A stretch of DNA of 64,000 bases. Source: Bisbaumannia pacifica (lineage in GTDB: Bacteria > Pseudomonadota > Gammaproteobacteria > Pseudomonadales > Halomonadaceae). The DNA is taken from contig NZ_BJUK01000014.1 of NCBI RefSeq assembly GCF_007989625.1, forward strand, positions 1 through 64,000, given 5' to 3'. The notes under the pieces are model-generated. The model ran no database searches. It was not told where the DNA came from and saw nothing but the letters and a program-made list of their open reading frames with translations. The translations under genes were made by a program, and so were the position numbers. Positions 1 through 10,391 of this stretch are shown in pieces. How positions within the stretch are numbered: position 1 is the first letter of the stretch; each line of letters begins with the position of its first letter.

Positions 1-1103
<1,103 letters not shown>

Positions 1104-1153
1104 AATGAGTTTCCCTTTGCGTAAGCCCTGACCGTTCCTGACGAGACGAAACG

Positions 1154-1177
1154 ATCCTTTTATTACTGATAAAGGAT
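1154..1177. promoter_or_regulatory. Small dyad upstream of the adhesin gene
   Basis: ATCCTTT (1154-1160) and AAAGGAT (1171-1177) form a perfect 7-bp inverted repeat with a 10-base AT-rich centre, about 50 bases before the adhesin start. Its position suits an operator or promoter element. The neighbouring LuxR-type regulator is an obvious candidate ligand, but nothing here proves it. Confidence 0.3.
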
Positions 1178-1203
1178 GCTATGCAAAGCAAAGGGGGAAA
1201 CCT

Positions 1204-1238
1204 ATCGTACCGATGGCCTAGATGGCCGTCGGTACGAT
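1204..1238 (-). terminator. Strong hairpin after the LuxR-type gene
   Basis: Two 15-base arms (1204-1218 and 1224-1238) pair with one mismatch around a 5-base loop. On the minus strand the hairpin starts 13 bases past the LuxR-type stop codon and is followed by a short pyrimidine-rich stretch. It probably ends or attenuates transcription from the secretion operon before the adhesin gene. The T-run is poor, so an operator or mRNA-stability role is also possible. Confidence 0.5.
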
Positions 1239-1250
1239 GGAAGGAGGCCG

Positions 1251-1865
1251 TCAGGAGTCGACGGTCTCCGACTGGGAGAGTCGCAGCACCAGCTGCATGC
1301 GATCGCGCACCTCGAGCTTGCGGAAGATGGCGCTGAGGTGGGACTTGACGGTGCGGTCGCTGATCGCCAGCCGCCTCGCCACCTCCTTGTTGCTCTGTCC
1401 ATCGGCGACCGCCAGGGCCACCGCGCGCTCCCGCTCGGTCAAGCGCTCGAGCCACTCCCGACTCGCCCGGGGCGCGCCTCCCATGGCGCGGAAGCTGGAG
1501 CCGACCACCCGGGAGAGCAGCTCGGGCCCCACCCAGAGCCCCTGGTGGGTGACCACGGTCGCCGCCTGACGCAGCACCTCGACATTGGCCAGGGCATGCA
1601 CGTAGCCCCGGGCACCGGCCTCCAGAGCCTCGAGCCCCTGGGCCTGACTGGGCCGATAGGAGAGCACCACGACCGCCGCTCCCCGTTGGCTCCACTGCCG
1701 CACCAGGGTCGGCCACTCATCGACCCGCTCGGAAACCCAAACCAGGTCACCGGAGCCGATGCTCGAGCGGGCTTGTTCCACCGTGCCATGCTCGCCTTCC
1801 GGGAAGGCGGCCTGCCAGCGCGGTAGCGTCTCTTCCCCACGAACCACGAAAAGCGTCTTTTCCAT
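1251..1865 (-). CDS. LuxR/CsgD-like transcription regulator
   Basis: A 204-residue regulator. The C-terminal part (about 140-200) is a typical LuxR-type helix-turn-helix (LTERERAVALAVADGQSNKE, then TVKSHL). The N-terminal part has the size and pattern of a receiver domain, but the position of the phosphorylated Asp after the third strand (DLVWVSER) holds no acidic residue, as in CsgD/VpsT-type biofilm regulators. I chose the ATG at 1865, with AAGGT as ribosome site, four bases past the HlyD stop; a longer reading would overlap hlyD. Its place between the exporter genes and the adhesin gene suggests that it controls adhesin expression; this is inference. Confidence 0.75.
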   Translation of the reverse strand: MEKTLFVVRGEETLPRWQAAFPEGEHGTVEQARSSIGSGDLVWVSERVDEWPTLVRQWSQRGAAVVVLSYRPSQAQGLEALEAGARGYVHALANVEVLRQAATVVTHQGLWVGPELLSRVVGSSFRAMGGAPRASREWLERLTERERAVALAVADGQSNKEVARRLAISDRTVKSHLSAIFRKLEVRDRMQLVLRLSQSETVDS

Positions 1866-1869
1866 GTGC

Positions 1870-3309
1870 TTACCTTTCGGATAGGGCGTTGCCAGCGCCA
1901 CGCAAGATCGGCTTGAGCAGGTATTCCAGTACGCTGCGCTTGCCGGTGATCACATCCACCTGGGCGGTCATCCCGGGAATGATTGCCAGGTCGCGGCGGC
2001 TGAAGCCGGCCAAGCTCTCCTCCAGGGCGCGCACCCGTACTAGGTAGAAGGTGTTGTCGTTATCGTCGGTGATGGTATCGGCACTGATATGCTCGAGTTC
2101 CGCCTCGAGGCCACCATAGATGGCATAGTCATAGGCCGTCAGCTTGATGGTGGCCGGCTGCCCGGGGCTCAGGAAGGCGATATCCTGCGGGGCGATCCGC
2201 GCCTCCACCAGCAGCAGCTCGTCCTCGGGGACGATCTCCACCACGTCCTGGCCGGGCTGCGCCACGCCCCCCAGGGTATTGATATGCAGCCGCTGCACGG
2301 TGCCGTTCACCGGGGAGCGGATCTCCGCCAGGCGCACCCGGTCCTGCAACCCAGTACTCGACTCGTTCAGGGCCGAGAGTTCACCACTGGCGGAGGCCAG
2401 TCGATCCCGCCACTCGCCGCGCTTCTCCAGCACCACCTCACGCAGCTGGGCCTCGGCCTCCTCCACCGCGGCCTCCAGTCGTGCCACCTGGGACCTGGCC
2501 TGGTTGCGCTCGCCGCTGACCCGCGAGACCTCCCGCTCGAGGCGCAGCACCTCCACCTCGGAGACGGCGCCGGCCTCCAGCAGCGGCCGCGTCAGGTTCA
2601 GCTCGCGGCTGGCCATGGAGAGCTCGCGCCCCGCCGTCTGCATTCGCGACTGGGCCTCGTTAAGCTCTTCCCGGCGCTGCTCGAGGCGCTCCCGGGCGAT
2701 ATCCTGGGCCTCTTCCAACTCGGCGCGACGACTCGCATAGAGTTCCCGCTCCTGGGCGACGAGCTCCGGGGCTTCTTCCACCAGCGCCGTCGCGGGCCGG
2801 AAGGGTTCATCGTTGACCAGGGCCTCGAGGCGGGCGATCCGCGCCTGCAGGGCCTGGGCCTGGGCGCGGTTCTCGCGGAAATTGGCGACGAAGCGGGTGG
2901 GGTCGATGCGCATCAGCAGCTGCCCCTCCTCGACCTGCTGCCCCTCACGCACCAGGATCTCCTGCACCACGCCGCCGTCGAAGGACTGCACCTTCTGCAA
3001 CTGCGAGGAGGGAATCACCCGGCCGGCCCCCCGGGCCACCTCATCGAGCTGGGCGAAGTACGCCCAGGTACCGAGCAGGATCAGCGACAGGAAGACCGCA
3101 TAGAGGAGCCCCCGGGCACGCATCGGCTCCTGCTGCAGACGCGCCCAGTCGGCATCGCTGGCCCAGTCGCGGTTGAGGTGCAACGAGGAGACGCCCCGGG
3201 CGAAGAGGCGATCGATCAGCGGGCGCATCGGCCGGCCGGCGCGTTGCGACACGCGACCGATGGCCTCGAAGCCTTTCTGCTCGGCGGACGGATTCCGAGA
3301 CTCGCTCAT
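1870..3309 (-). CDS. HlyD-family type I secretion periplasmic adaptor (LapC-like)
   Basis: A 479-residue membrane fusion protein. It has a cytoplasmic N-terminus of about 65 residues, one membrane helix (about 67-86), a lipoyl-like half-motif (VQSFDGGVVQEILVREGQ), a long Glu/Arg-rich coiled coil (about 130-330), the second lipoyl half (IRSPVNGTVQRLHI) and a beta-barrel C-terminus. It would link the inner-membrane ABC exporter to the TolC-like pore. The start overlaps the end of the ABC gene by four bases (ATGA), so the two are translationally coupled. Confidence 0.9.
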   Translation of the reverse strand: MSESRNPSAEQKGFEAIGRVSQRAGRPMRPLIDRLFARGVSSLHLNRDWASDADWARLQQEPMRARGLLYAVFLSLILLGTWAYFAQLDEVARGAGRVIPSSQLQKVQSFDGGVVQEILVREGQQVEEGQLLMRIDPTRFVANFRENRAQAQALQARIARLEALVNDEPFRPATALVEEAPELVAQERELYASRRAELEEAQDIARERLEQRREELNEAQSRMQTAGRELSMASRELNLTRPLLEAGAVSEVEVLRLEREVSRVSGERNQARSQVARLEAAVEEAEAQLREVVLEKRGEWRDRLASASGELSALNESSTGLQDRVRLAEIRSPVNGTVQRLHINTLGGVAQPGQDVVEIVPEDELLLVEARIAPQDIAFLSPGQPATIKLTAYDYAIYGGLEAELEHISADTITDDNDNTFYLVRVRALEESLAGFSRRDLAIIPGMTAQVDVITGKRSVLEYLLKPILRGAGNALSER

Positions 3310-5474
3310 GCGCCGGCCCTCCCGATCTGGCCGCTACGCAGGGCGGCCATGACCTTGTCCTTGGGCCCGTCGGCCACCACCTTGCCGGCATCGATCACCA
3401 CGATACGCTCCACCAGCGCCAGCAGCGAGGTACGGTGGGTCACCACCACCAGGGTCTTGGCCTCGGCGTACTCGGCGAGGCGCTTCTTGAAGGCCTCCTC
3501 GCTGGCATGATCCATGGCGCTGGTGGGCTCATCCAGCAGCAGTATCTGGGGATCGTTGACCACCGCCCGGGCGATGGCCACCGCCTGGCGCTGGCCACCG
3601 GAGAGACGCTGCCCGTGCTCGCCCACCGGCAGGTCGACGCCCTGGGGATGGCTGTTGACCAGCGGTGCCAGGCCGCTGATCTCGCAGGCCTTAAGCAGCG
3701 CCTCGTCATCCACTCCCTCGCTGCCGCCACCGGCGACGATATTCTCGCGCAGGGAGCCGAAGAACAGATCCACGTCCTGGGGCACGTAGCCGATATGCCG
3801 ACGCAGCTCGAGGGGGTCGAACTGGCGAATATCGACCCCATCCAATGAGAGCGCGCCGGCGGTGGGCTGGTAGAGCCCCAGCAACAGCTTGTTGAGGGTC
3901 GACTTGCCGGAACCGACCCGCCCCAGCAGGGCGACCTTCTCGCCCGGTTGAATCGACAGCGACAAGTCGCGCAGCGCCTCGCGCTCCTCGTCCGGGTAGC
4001 GCAGGCTGACTCGCTTCGCCTCCAGGGCCCCCTGCACCACCGGGCGCGAGACGAAGGCCTTCTCCTCGGGACGCTCCACCGGCGTCTTCATCACCTCGTC
4101 CAGCGACGCCAGCGCCGTGGAGGACTGGTGATACTGCGCCAGCAGGGCCGCGGCCTGGCTGACCGGCGCCATGGCCCGAGACGAGAGCAGGTAGGCGGCG
4201 ATCAGCCCGCCCTGGGAGAGGTCGCCGGCGATGATCAGATAGACGCCGATAATGATCACCGCCACCGCCACGGTGTGCTGGGCCCAGAGCGCCACGCTGG
4301 AGACCGAGGTGCTGATCAGCCTGAGCTGTGCCGAGGTCCGCGACAGGTAGGCGGTGGCCTTCTCCCAGATGGCCTGCAGGCGACTCTCGGCGCGCAGCGT
4401 CTTGACCGTCTCCAGGCTGCCCAGGGACTCCACCAGGGAGGCATTGCGCTGGGCGCTGACCCGCCAGGTGGTCTCGGATAGCTCGTGCAGTTTGCTCTGG
4501 GCCGCCAGGGCATAGAGCAACACGAAGACGATCCCTGCCACGATAGGAATGATCAGCGGCACCCCAATCATCGCGATGATCGCCACGAACAGCAGTACGA
4601 AGGGCAGATCGACCAGCCCCACCACCGTGGCCGAGCCGATAAAGCCGCGCACCGATTCGAAGGATTGCAGGGTCGAGGCGAAGGAGCCGGTGGAGGCCGG
4701 CCGCCCCTCCAGGCGCATGCCCAGCACGCGCTGCATCAGACTCGCCGAGAGCTTGACGTCGGCGCGACTGGCGGCCAGGTCGACGAAGGCCGCACGCAGC
4801 AGCTTGAGCAGCAAATCGAGGCAGAGCACCAGGAAGATGCCCACGGAAAGCACCCACAGGGTCTCGGTGGCCTGGTTGGGCACCACCCGGTCGTAGACGT
4901 TCATCACGAACAGCGGCATGGCCACGGCGAAGAGGTTGATCATCACCGAACCGAGGATCACGTCCCGATAGAGGCGACGGTTCTCGGCGATCACACTCCA
5001 GAACCAATGCCCCTTGGGGTCGCGCTTGACCCGGCTGCCGCGCCCATCGAAGCGGAACTTGGGGCGCACATAGATCAGTTGACCGCCGTAGCGGGACTCC
5101 AGCGCCGCAAGCTCAAGGCGCACGCTGGCGTCACCCAGCTCCGGGTAGAGCACCTCGGCCTCCCCCGCCGCGACATCCAGCCCCACCAGCACGCAGGCGC
5201 GGCCGGGCTCCAGCAGCAGGATCGCCGGCAGCAGGTCGGTATTGACCTGCGCCAGCGAGGCTCGCGCATGGCGCGCCGACAGCCCCGCCCGAGTGGCGGC
5301 CCGGGGCAGCACCCCCGGCGTCAGCTTGCCTTCCTCCAGGGGCAGGCCGGCTACCAGCGCCGTCTCGCTGGTGTCGTGATCGTGAGCCTTGGCGATGATC
5401 TGCAGGCAACCCAGCAGATCGTCCTGGGCGGGCGCCCGGGGCGCCGCCACCGCTTCCTTCGCATCCGTGGTCAC
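3306..5474 (-). CDS. Type I secretion ABC permease/ATPase (LapB-like)
   Basis: A 722-residue exporter. The N-terminal 130 residues are a C39-peptidase-like domain without the catalytic Cys/His set, as is usual for exporters of RTX-type and giant adhesins whose signal is not cleaved. The membrane domain follows (about 165-440). The ATPase domain has Walker A (GRVGSGKST, about 520), signature (RLSGGQRQ), Walker B (ILLLDEPTS) and the H-loop (VVVTHRTS). Start is GTG with GGAAG upstream. It powers export of the adhesin across both membranes. Confidence 0.93.
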   Translation of the reverse strand: MTTDAKEAVAAPRAPAQDDLLGCLQIIAKAHDHDTSETALVAGLPLEEGKLTPGVLPRAATRAGLSARHARASLAQVNTDLLPAILLLEPGRACVLVGLDVAAGEAEVLYPELGDASVRLELAALESRYGGQLIYVRPKFRFDGRGSRVKRDPKGHWFWSVIAENRRLYRDVILGSVMINLFAVAMPLFVMNVYDRVVPNQATETLWVLSVGIFLVLCLDLLLKLLRAAFVDLAASRADVKLSASLMQRVLGMRLEGRPASTGSFASTLQSFESVRGFIGSATVVGLVDLPFVLLFVAIIAMIGVPLIIPIVAGIVFVLLYALAAQSKLHELSETTWRVSAQRNASLVESLGSLETVKTLRAESRLQAIWEKATAYLSRTSAQLRLISTSVSSVALWAQHTVAVAVIIIGVYLIIAGDLSQGGLIAAYLLSSRAMAPVSQAAALLAQYHQSSTALASLDEVMKTPVERPEEKAFVSRPVVQGALEAKRVSLRYPDEEREALRDLSLSIQPGEKVALLGRVGSGKSTLNKLLLGLYQPTAGALSLDGVDIRQFDPLELRRHIGYVPQDVDLFFGSLRENIVAGGGSEGVDDEALLKACEISGLAPLVNSHPQGVDLPVGEHGQRLSGGQRQAVAIARAVVNDPQILLLDEPTSAMDHASEEAFKKRLAEYAEAKTLVVVTHRTSLLALVERIVVIDAGKVVADGPKDKVMAALRSGQIGRAGA

Positions 5475-5554
5475 TTTGCAGCTTCCCTAACGCTGACTGG
5501 GGTAGCCACCCCGGCCCCACCACTGCCATCGGATGGGGCCAGGGCAACGCTTCA

Positions 5555-7375
5555 TCACTCGACGAGGGTAATCTCGACGCGACGGTTCTGGCTACGCCCC
5601 TGGACGGTATCGTTGCTGGCTACGGGACGGCTGGCACCATGGCCGCGACTCTCGATCAGCTGGGCGGAGACGCCCCGGGAAACCAGCAAGTCGGCGACAC
5701 TCTCGGCGCGCGCCTGAGACAGCGGCTGGTTGATGGCATCGTTGCCGGTGCTGTCGGTATGGCCGTCGATGCGGATACGGCGGATATCGCGGCGCTCGCG
5801 AAGCTCGGCGGCCAGACGCGTCAGCTCCCCCTGAGCGGCGGCACTGAGTTCGGCGCTATTAACCGCGAACAGGGCGTCGGCATTGAGCGTGAAGTCCGGG
5901 GCATAGGGCTCCACGGAGACCGAGATATCGCCGATCAGATCGTCCAGGGTCTGAGCGGTCGGTGCCTGCACCGGGCAGAGGCTCTGCGGGTCGAGGCTAA
6001 CGCCCTCGCTGGAGAGCTCGGCCAGGGTCGGGATCTGCTCGCTCATCAGCCCCAGGGTCGGCATCAGGCGGCCCATGGCGGCCAGGGTGCGGGCATCGGC
6101 GATGGCCACGTCATACTGCGCATTGACGTAGGCACGGCTGGCCTCGAAGTACTCGTTCTCGCTGTCCAGCACGTCGAGCAGGGTACGCTGACCGATATCG
6201 AACTGCTGCTGGTAGGCGCCGCGCACCCGGTCGATGGACTGGCGATGCTGATTGAGGTGATTCAGCTGCTCGCGCAGGCGGCGGGTGTCGTTGTAAGCGA
6301 TCTGGGTGGTCTGGCGCACATTGGTGCACTCCAGGTCGCGCTGGCTGCTCGCCTGCTCCACCAGGTCGCTGGCGCGGCGGAAGCTGGCCAGGTCGCTGCC
6401 GCCCCGATAGAGGTTCATGCTGGCCACCAGCTCCACGGTCTGGCTGTCGCGACGCCCGGCCACATCGTCGAGGTTGTTGGTGCCGGCGGTAGCGCGGAAG
6501 TCGAGGCGCGGCTGGAAGGCCGAGCGGGTGCCGTCGCGCTCGGCGCGGGCCGCGGCGATATTCTCGATGGCCGCGTGGAAGCCGGGGTTGCCTTCATAGG
6601 CCAGTTGCACCGCCTCGGTGACGGAGGCCGGCAGCTCGGCCTCGAAGGAGGGAGCCGGCGCCAGGGCGTCGGCGGGCAGGGCCCCCACCAGGCGCTGATA
6701 GCGGGCGCTGACGTCGTGCAGGTTGGATGCCTCGGTGATCAGGTTGGACTCGGCCAGGGCCAGTCGGCCGCTGATCTGTTCCAGGTCGACGCGACGCCCG
6801 GCACCGGCCAGCACCCGCTGTTCGATCTGTTCGAAGACCTCCAGGTGCTTGGCGTAGTTGTCCCGGGCCAGCTCCACCAGCTCCCGGTAGCGGCGCACGT
6901 CCTGATAGGTCCGGGTCACCTCCAGGGTGACCTCTTCGCTGGCACCGAGCAGTTCGTAGTAACGCACCAGCTTGGCCCGGTCGAGCCGCTCCACCTCGCT
7001 GCGGGTGGCGAAGCCGTCATAGATCATCTGGGTCAGGGAGATCTCGGCGAAGTCCGAATCGAAGCTACCCCGGCCGTCGCCCTCGCGGCTCTCCTGGCCG
7101 ATGCCCGCGGTGACATCGATACTCGGCAGGTAACCACCACGAGCCACGTCCACCTGGTGCTCGGCGCCTAGGAAGCCATGATAGGCCGACTGCACCTGGG
7201 GGTTGCTGGTCAGGGCCTGCTGGGCCACCTCGCGCAACTGTTCGCTGCTGGCCTGGGCCCAGGCCGCGGTGGAGAGTCCGCCCAGCACCAGGCAACCGGA
7301 GGCCAAGGCGGTGGCACGGGCCAGGGGGGCTAGGGGCATAGCGAAAGTAAGGCGCAGGCCGGAAGGCAGCATCAT
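5555..7375 (-). CDS. TolC-family outer-membrane channel fused to a C-terminal OmpA domain (LapE-like)
   Basis: A 606-residue protein with a signal peptide (cleavage near AWA-QA, residue 40) and a TolC/LapE-type body of paired long helical repeats (about 45-450). The last 115 residues are an OmpA-like peptidoglycan-binding domain (FTLNADALFAVNSAEL, IDGHTDSTG, NRRVEI). Ordinary TolC proteins lack this tail; here it should anchor the channel to the cell wall. The two starting ATGs are adjacent; GGGAGAA lies upstream. First gene of the secretion operon, with an 80-base gap to the ABC gene. Confidence 0.88.
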   Translation of the reverse strand: MMLPSGLRLTFAMPLAPLARATALASGCLVLGGLSTAAWAQASSEQLREVAQQALTSNPQVQSAYHGFLGAEHQVDVARGGYLPSIDVTAGIGQESREGDGRGSFDSDFAEISLTQMIYDGFATRSEVERLDRAKLVRYYELLGASEEVTLEVTRTYQDVRRYRELVELARDNYAKHLEVFEQIEQRVLAGAGRRVDLEQISGRLALAESNLITEASNLHDVSARYQRLVGALPADALAPAPSFEAELPASVTEAVQLAYEGNPGFHAAIENIAAARAERDGTRSAFQPRLDFRATAGTNNLDDVAGRRDSQTVELVASMNLYRGGSDLASFRRASDLVEQASSQRDLECTNVRQTTQIAYNDTRRLREQLNHLNQHRQSIDRVRGAYQQQFDIGQRTLLDVLDSENEYFEASRAYVNAQYDVAIADARTLAAMGRLMPTLGLMSEQIPTLAELSSEGVSLDPQSLCPVQAPTAQTLDDLIGDISVSVEPYAPDFTLNADALFAVNSAELSAAAQGELTRLAAELRERRDIRRIRIDGHTDSTGNDAINQPLSQARAESVADLLVSRGVSAQLIESRGHGASRPVASNDTVQGRSQNRRVEITLVE

Positions 7376-7711
7376 CGAGGGTTCTCCCTGTCGTCTCGAC
7401 GTTTCACCGCGCGGAGCAGTGACACGTCCATGTTGGTTATTAGGATATGCTTTTTAGCCCTTCTACTCGCCTCTCACTACACAGGAAAGACATGGAGCCG
7501 AAATAAGCGAAACAAAATGTAACAAAGCGTATATTATTAGAAAACCCTTTACCGCTGATATTTTCGTTTACTTCGCGCATAAGCGAATATCAGGCTTACC
7601 TCATGGGGCCTCCCATGGCATCGCCCGCGCACCGCCCCAAATGCACCTTCTCACAACCCATTACCTTGATTTACATAACACTCTATCGGCGGTCTCGCCG
7701 ACGACTTTAAT
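7376..7711. other. AT-rich intergenic stretch upstream of the secretion operon
   Basis: No gene is visible on either strand. The part from about 7430 to 7600 is much richer in A and T than its surroundings and lies directly before the TolC-like gene, so it should hold the operon promoter and its control sites. I could not settle on a -35/-10 pair. Confidence 0.5.
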
Positions 7712-8584
7712 TCAGGGTGCCTTCTGCCACTGCTGTAGCCCCAGGCCGGCGAGGATCAGCGCCAGTCCCGCCAGGGTGGAGGGCAGGATCGGCTCGCCGA
7801 CGATGAAATAGAGCAGCAACAGGGAGACCGGCGGCGAGAGAAAGATCAGCAGCGATACCTTGGCGGTGCGCGATACCTTACGTACCGCCAGCTGCCAGAG
7901 CACGAAGGCGATGCCCATCTCGAAGAGCCCCACATAGACGCCGGCGGCCAGGCCCACCTGACTGAAGCCCGTGAAGCCGGGCCCCCGCCAGAGGATCAGC
8001 GTCAGCACCGGCAGCGCCACGCTGAAGTTCTGCCACTGGGCCACCAGGGCGGGCCGAGCGTCACGGGCGTTGAGCAGCCAGTAGAGGGCCCACAACAGGG
8101 TCGAGGCCAGCGCCAGCCCCACCCCCCAGGCATCGGCGAAATCGACCCGCAGGATGGCGCCTCGGGTGGCGATCACCCAGACCCCGGCATAGGCGATCAA
8201 CCCCGCCAGCAGGTCGGTGCGGGTCAGTCGCTGGCCGAGGATCGGCACCGCCAGGAAGGCCATGGTCAGCGCCCAGGTGTAGTTGAGGGCCATGGCCTCC
8301 TGGCCGGGCAGGCGGTCGTAGGCGGCGAACAGCACCAGGTAGTAGGCCACCGGGTTCATCAGCCCGGCCCAGGCGGCGGTACGCCAGCCACGACCCAGGG
8401 CCCGGCGCAGCAGCCCCTGGCGTAGCATCAGGGCCCCCAGCACCAGCCAGGAGACCCCCACTGCCAGCCAGATCAGCTCGAGTGGCGACATCTCGCCGAG
8501 CGCCACCTTGAAGGCGGTGGCCACCGTGGACCAGAGGGCCACCGCCCCGAGGCCATAGAGCATGGCCTGACGATCCTGTGTCAT
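7712..8584 (-). CDS. EamA-family (DMT) transporter
   Basis: A 290-residue membrane protein with ten predicted helices arranged as two EamA repeats (LYGLGAVALWSTVATAFKVA at the start, a second repeat from about residue 150 beginning WGVGLALASTLLWALYWLL). Members export amino acids or other small metabolites; the substrate cannot be read from sequence. It follows the Rdx-like gene by 36 bases in the same direction and is probably cotranscribed with it. Confidence 0.85.
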   Translation of the reverse strand: MTQDRQAMLYGLGAVALWSTVATAFKVALGEMSPLELIWLAVGVSWLVLGALMLRQGLLRRALGRGWRTAAWAGLMNPVAYYLVLFAAYDRLPGQEAMALNYTWALTMAFLAVPILGQRLTRTDLLAGLIAYAGVWVIATRGAILRVDFADAWGVGLALASTLLWALYWLLNARDARPALVAQWQNFSVALPVLTLILWRGPGFTGFSQVGLAAGVYVGLFEMGIAFVLWQLAVRKVSRTAKVSLLIFLSPPVSLLLLYFIVGEPILPSTLAGLALILAGLGLQQWQKAP

Positions 8585-8620
8585 GCGGGTCTCCTTCCCT
8601 GTGGGGGTATCGGCAATGGA

Positions 8621-8890
8621 TCAGCGATCGATATGGCCCAGGTCGCGGTCGGGATCGAGGCGATCGCGCACCCGCCGCTTGAGCTCCTTGCTGTCGGGGA
8701 AGCCGCCATCCCGCTTGCGCTCCCAGAGCGAGGCATCGTCGCAGAAGATCTCGAAGTAGCCGCCATGGGAGGGCACCAGGGCAACCTCCTCCAGGGCCTC
8801 GCCGAAGGTGGAGAGCAGCTCCTGGGCCAGCCAGGCACTGCGCAACAGCCACTGACATTGCGTACAATAGTGAATTCTAATTCGTGCCAT
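8621..8890 (-). CDS. Rdx-family (SelW/SelT-like) thioredoxin-fold protein
   Basis: An 89-residue protein starting MARIRIHYCTQCQWLLRSAW. The CxxC at residues 9-12 is the redox pair of the Rdx/SelW family, with Cys where animal SelW has selenocysteine. The length is usual for bacterial members. I chose the ATG at 8890 because GGAGGG lies just upstream and the family begins at this point; longer readings run into the divergent promoter. Function in bacteria is not settled; a thiol redox role is likely. Confidence 0.8.
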   Translation of the reverse strand: MARIRIHYCTQCQWLLRSAWLAQELLSTFGEALEEVALVPSHGGYFEIFCDDASLWERKRDGGFPDSKELKRRVRDRLDPDRDLGHIDR

Positions 8891-8971
8891 TCCATGCCCT
8901 CCCGTGTCGCGAGCGGGCATCATAGCAGCCCCCTCGGGGGCGAGCCCATGGCACGCCGAACGGAGATTCCC

Positions 8972-10279
8972 ATGGCAGAGATCAGCCAATCGCGCCTCTA
9001 TGAGTGGCTCACCGGCGACGACGACAGCCGGATGTGCCGGGACATCCCCGACGAGGCCTGCACCGTCCAGCCCCGCAACGGTCCCCGCCACCTCTGGGCG
9101 GCGCTCGGCAACAAGCTGGCCGACGAACTCTCCAGCGCCCGCCTGGTGCTGCCCTGGCTACTCGGGGTGATCGGCGCGCCGCTATGGATGGTGGGCCTGC
9201 TGGTCCCCCTTCGCGAGGCCGGCGCCCTGCTGCCACAGCTCTTCGTGGCGGGCTTTATTCGCCTCAAGCCACGCCGCAAGTGGGTCTGGGTAGCCGGTGG
9301 CCTGCTTCAGGCCGGGGCCGCGCTGGTCCTGGCGCTACTGGCGCTGCTGGGAAGCGGCGGCTGGGGCGGCGCCCTGGTACTGGCGACCCTGGTGGTGCTG
9401 TCGCTGGCCCGGGGCCTCTCCTCGGTGGCCACCAAGGACGTGCTGGGCAAGACCATCGACAAGCGGCGCCGCGGCACCCTGATGGGCTGGAGCGGCAGCC
9501 TGGCCGGCGGCGCCACCCTGTTGGCCGGGGCCATCCTGATGCTCTTCGACGAGCGCCCCGGCGAGCTGGCCCTGGCCGGCCTGCTGGTAGTGGCGGGCCT
9601 GGGCTGGGGCCTCAATGCACTGTGCGCGGCGCGTATCGAGGAGGCCCCCGGCGCCGTGGAGGGGGGACAGAACGCCTGGGAGAGCATCCGGCAGGGCCTG
9701 TATCTGCTACGCGAAGATCGCGCCTTCCTGCACTTCAACCTGTGCCGCGCCCTGCTGCTGGCCAGTGCCCTGGCGCTGCCCTATATCGCCCTGCTGGGCC
9801 AGCGCCAGAGCGGTGCCGGGTTGGGTGGCCTGGGTATCCTGGTGGTGATCTCGGGGCTCGCCGGCATGGTCGCCAGCCCCCTCTGGGGCCAGCGCGCCGA
9901 CCGCTCCAGCCGCCGGGTGATGGGCGAGGCGGCCCTGGGCACCCTGCTCTGCTGCCTGGCCGCCGCCCTGGTGCCGCGACTCCCCGGGGCCCTGGCGACC
10001 AGCGTCTGGCCCTATGCGCTGATCTATGGCGCCCTGGTGGTGGTGCATGCCGGAGTCCGCCTGGGGCGCAAGACCTACCTCATCGACATGGCCGGCAGCG
10101 ACAAGCGCGCCCTCTATGTGGCCCTCTCCAACACCCTGACCGGGGTGCTGATGCTGGCGGTAGGCTCTATCATCGGGGGCCTGGCCCAGTGGCTGGGCAC
10201 CCAGGCCCTGCTGCTGGTACTGGCACTGACCGCCCTGGGCGCCGCCGCCAGCGCTCGACGGCTACCGGAAGTAGAATAA
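8972..10279 (+). CDS. MFS-family transporter
   Basis: A 435-residue membrane protein with about ten to twelve helices and an MFS-like loop (GKTIDKRRRGTLMGWSGS) after the first helical bundle. It has a soluble N-terminus of about 40 residues before the first helix. Two ATGs compete, 8948 and 8972; the second has CGGAG at good spacing and is preferred. It is divergent from the Rdx-like gene. The substrate is unknown. Confidence 0.75.
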   Translation: MAEISQSRLYEWLTGDDDSRMCRDIPDEACTVQPRNGPRHLWAALGNKLADELSSARLVLPWLLGVIGAPLWMVGLLVPLREAGALLPQLFVAGFIRLKPRRKWVWVAGGLLQAGAALVLALLALLGSGGWGGALVLATLVVLSLARGLSSVATKDVLGKTIDKRRRGTLMGWSGSLAGGATLLAGAILMLFDERPGELALAGLLVVAGLGWGLNALCAARIEEAPGAVEGGQNAWESIRQGLYLLREDRAFLHFNLCRALLLASALALPYIALLGQRQSGAGLGGLGILVVISGLAGMVASPLWGQRADRSSRRVMGEAALGTLLCCLAAALVPRLPGALATSVWPYALIYGALVVVHAGVRLGRKTYLIDMAGSDKRALYVALSNTLTGVLMLAVGSIIGGLAQWLGTQALLLVLALTALGAAASARRLPEVE

Positions 10280-10391
10280 CGATAGCCCCCATAGTGGCCG
10301 GCGAGCGTTGCAAAGCGCGATTCGCCTGGCCATGATACGCAGACACCGGCCGACCCGGTGATTCATGGGTCCCCATAAGGAAACCCCCCGG

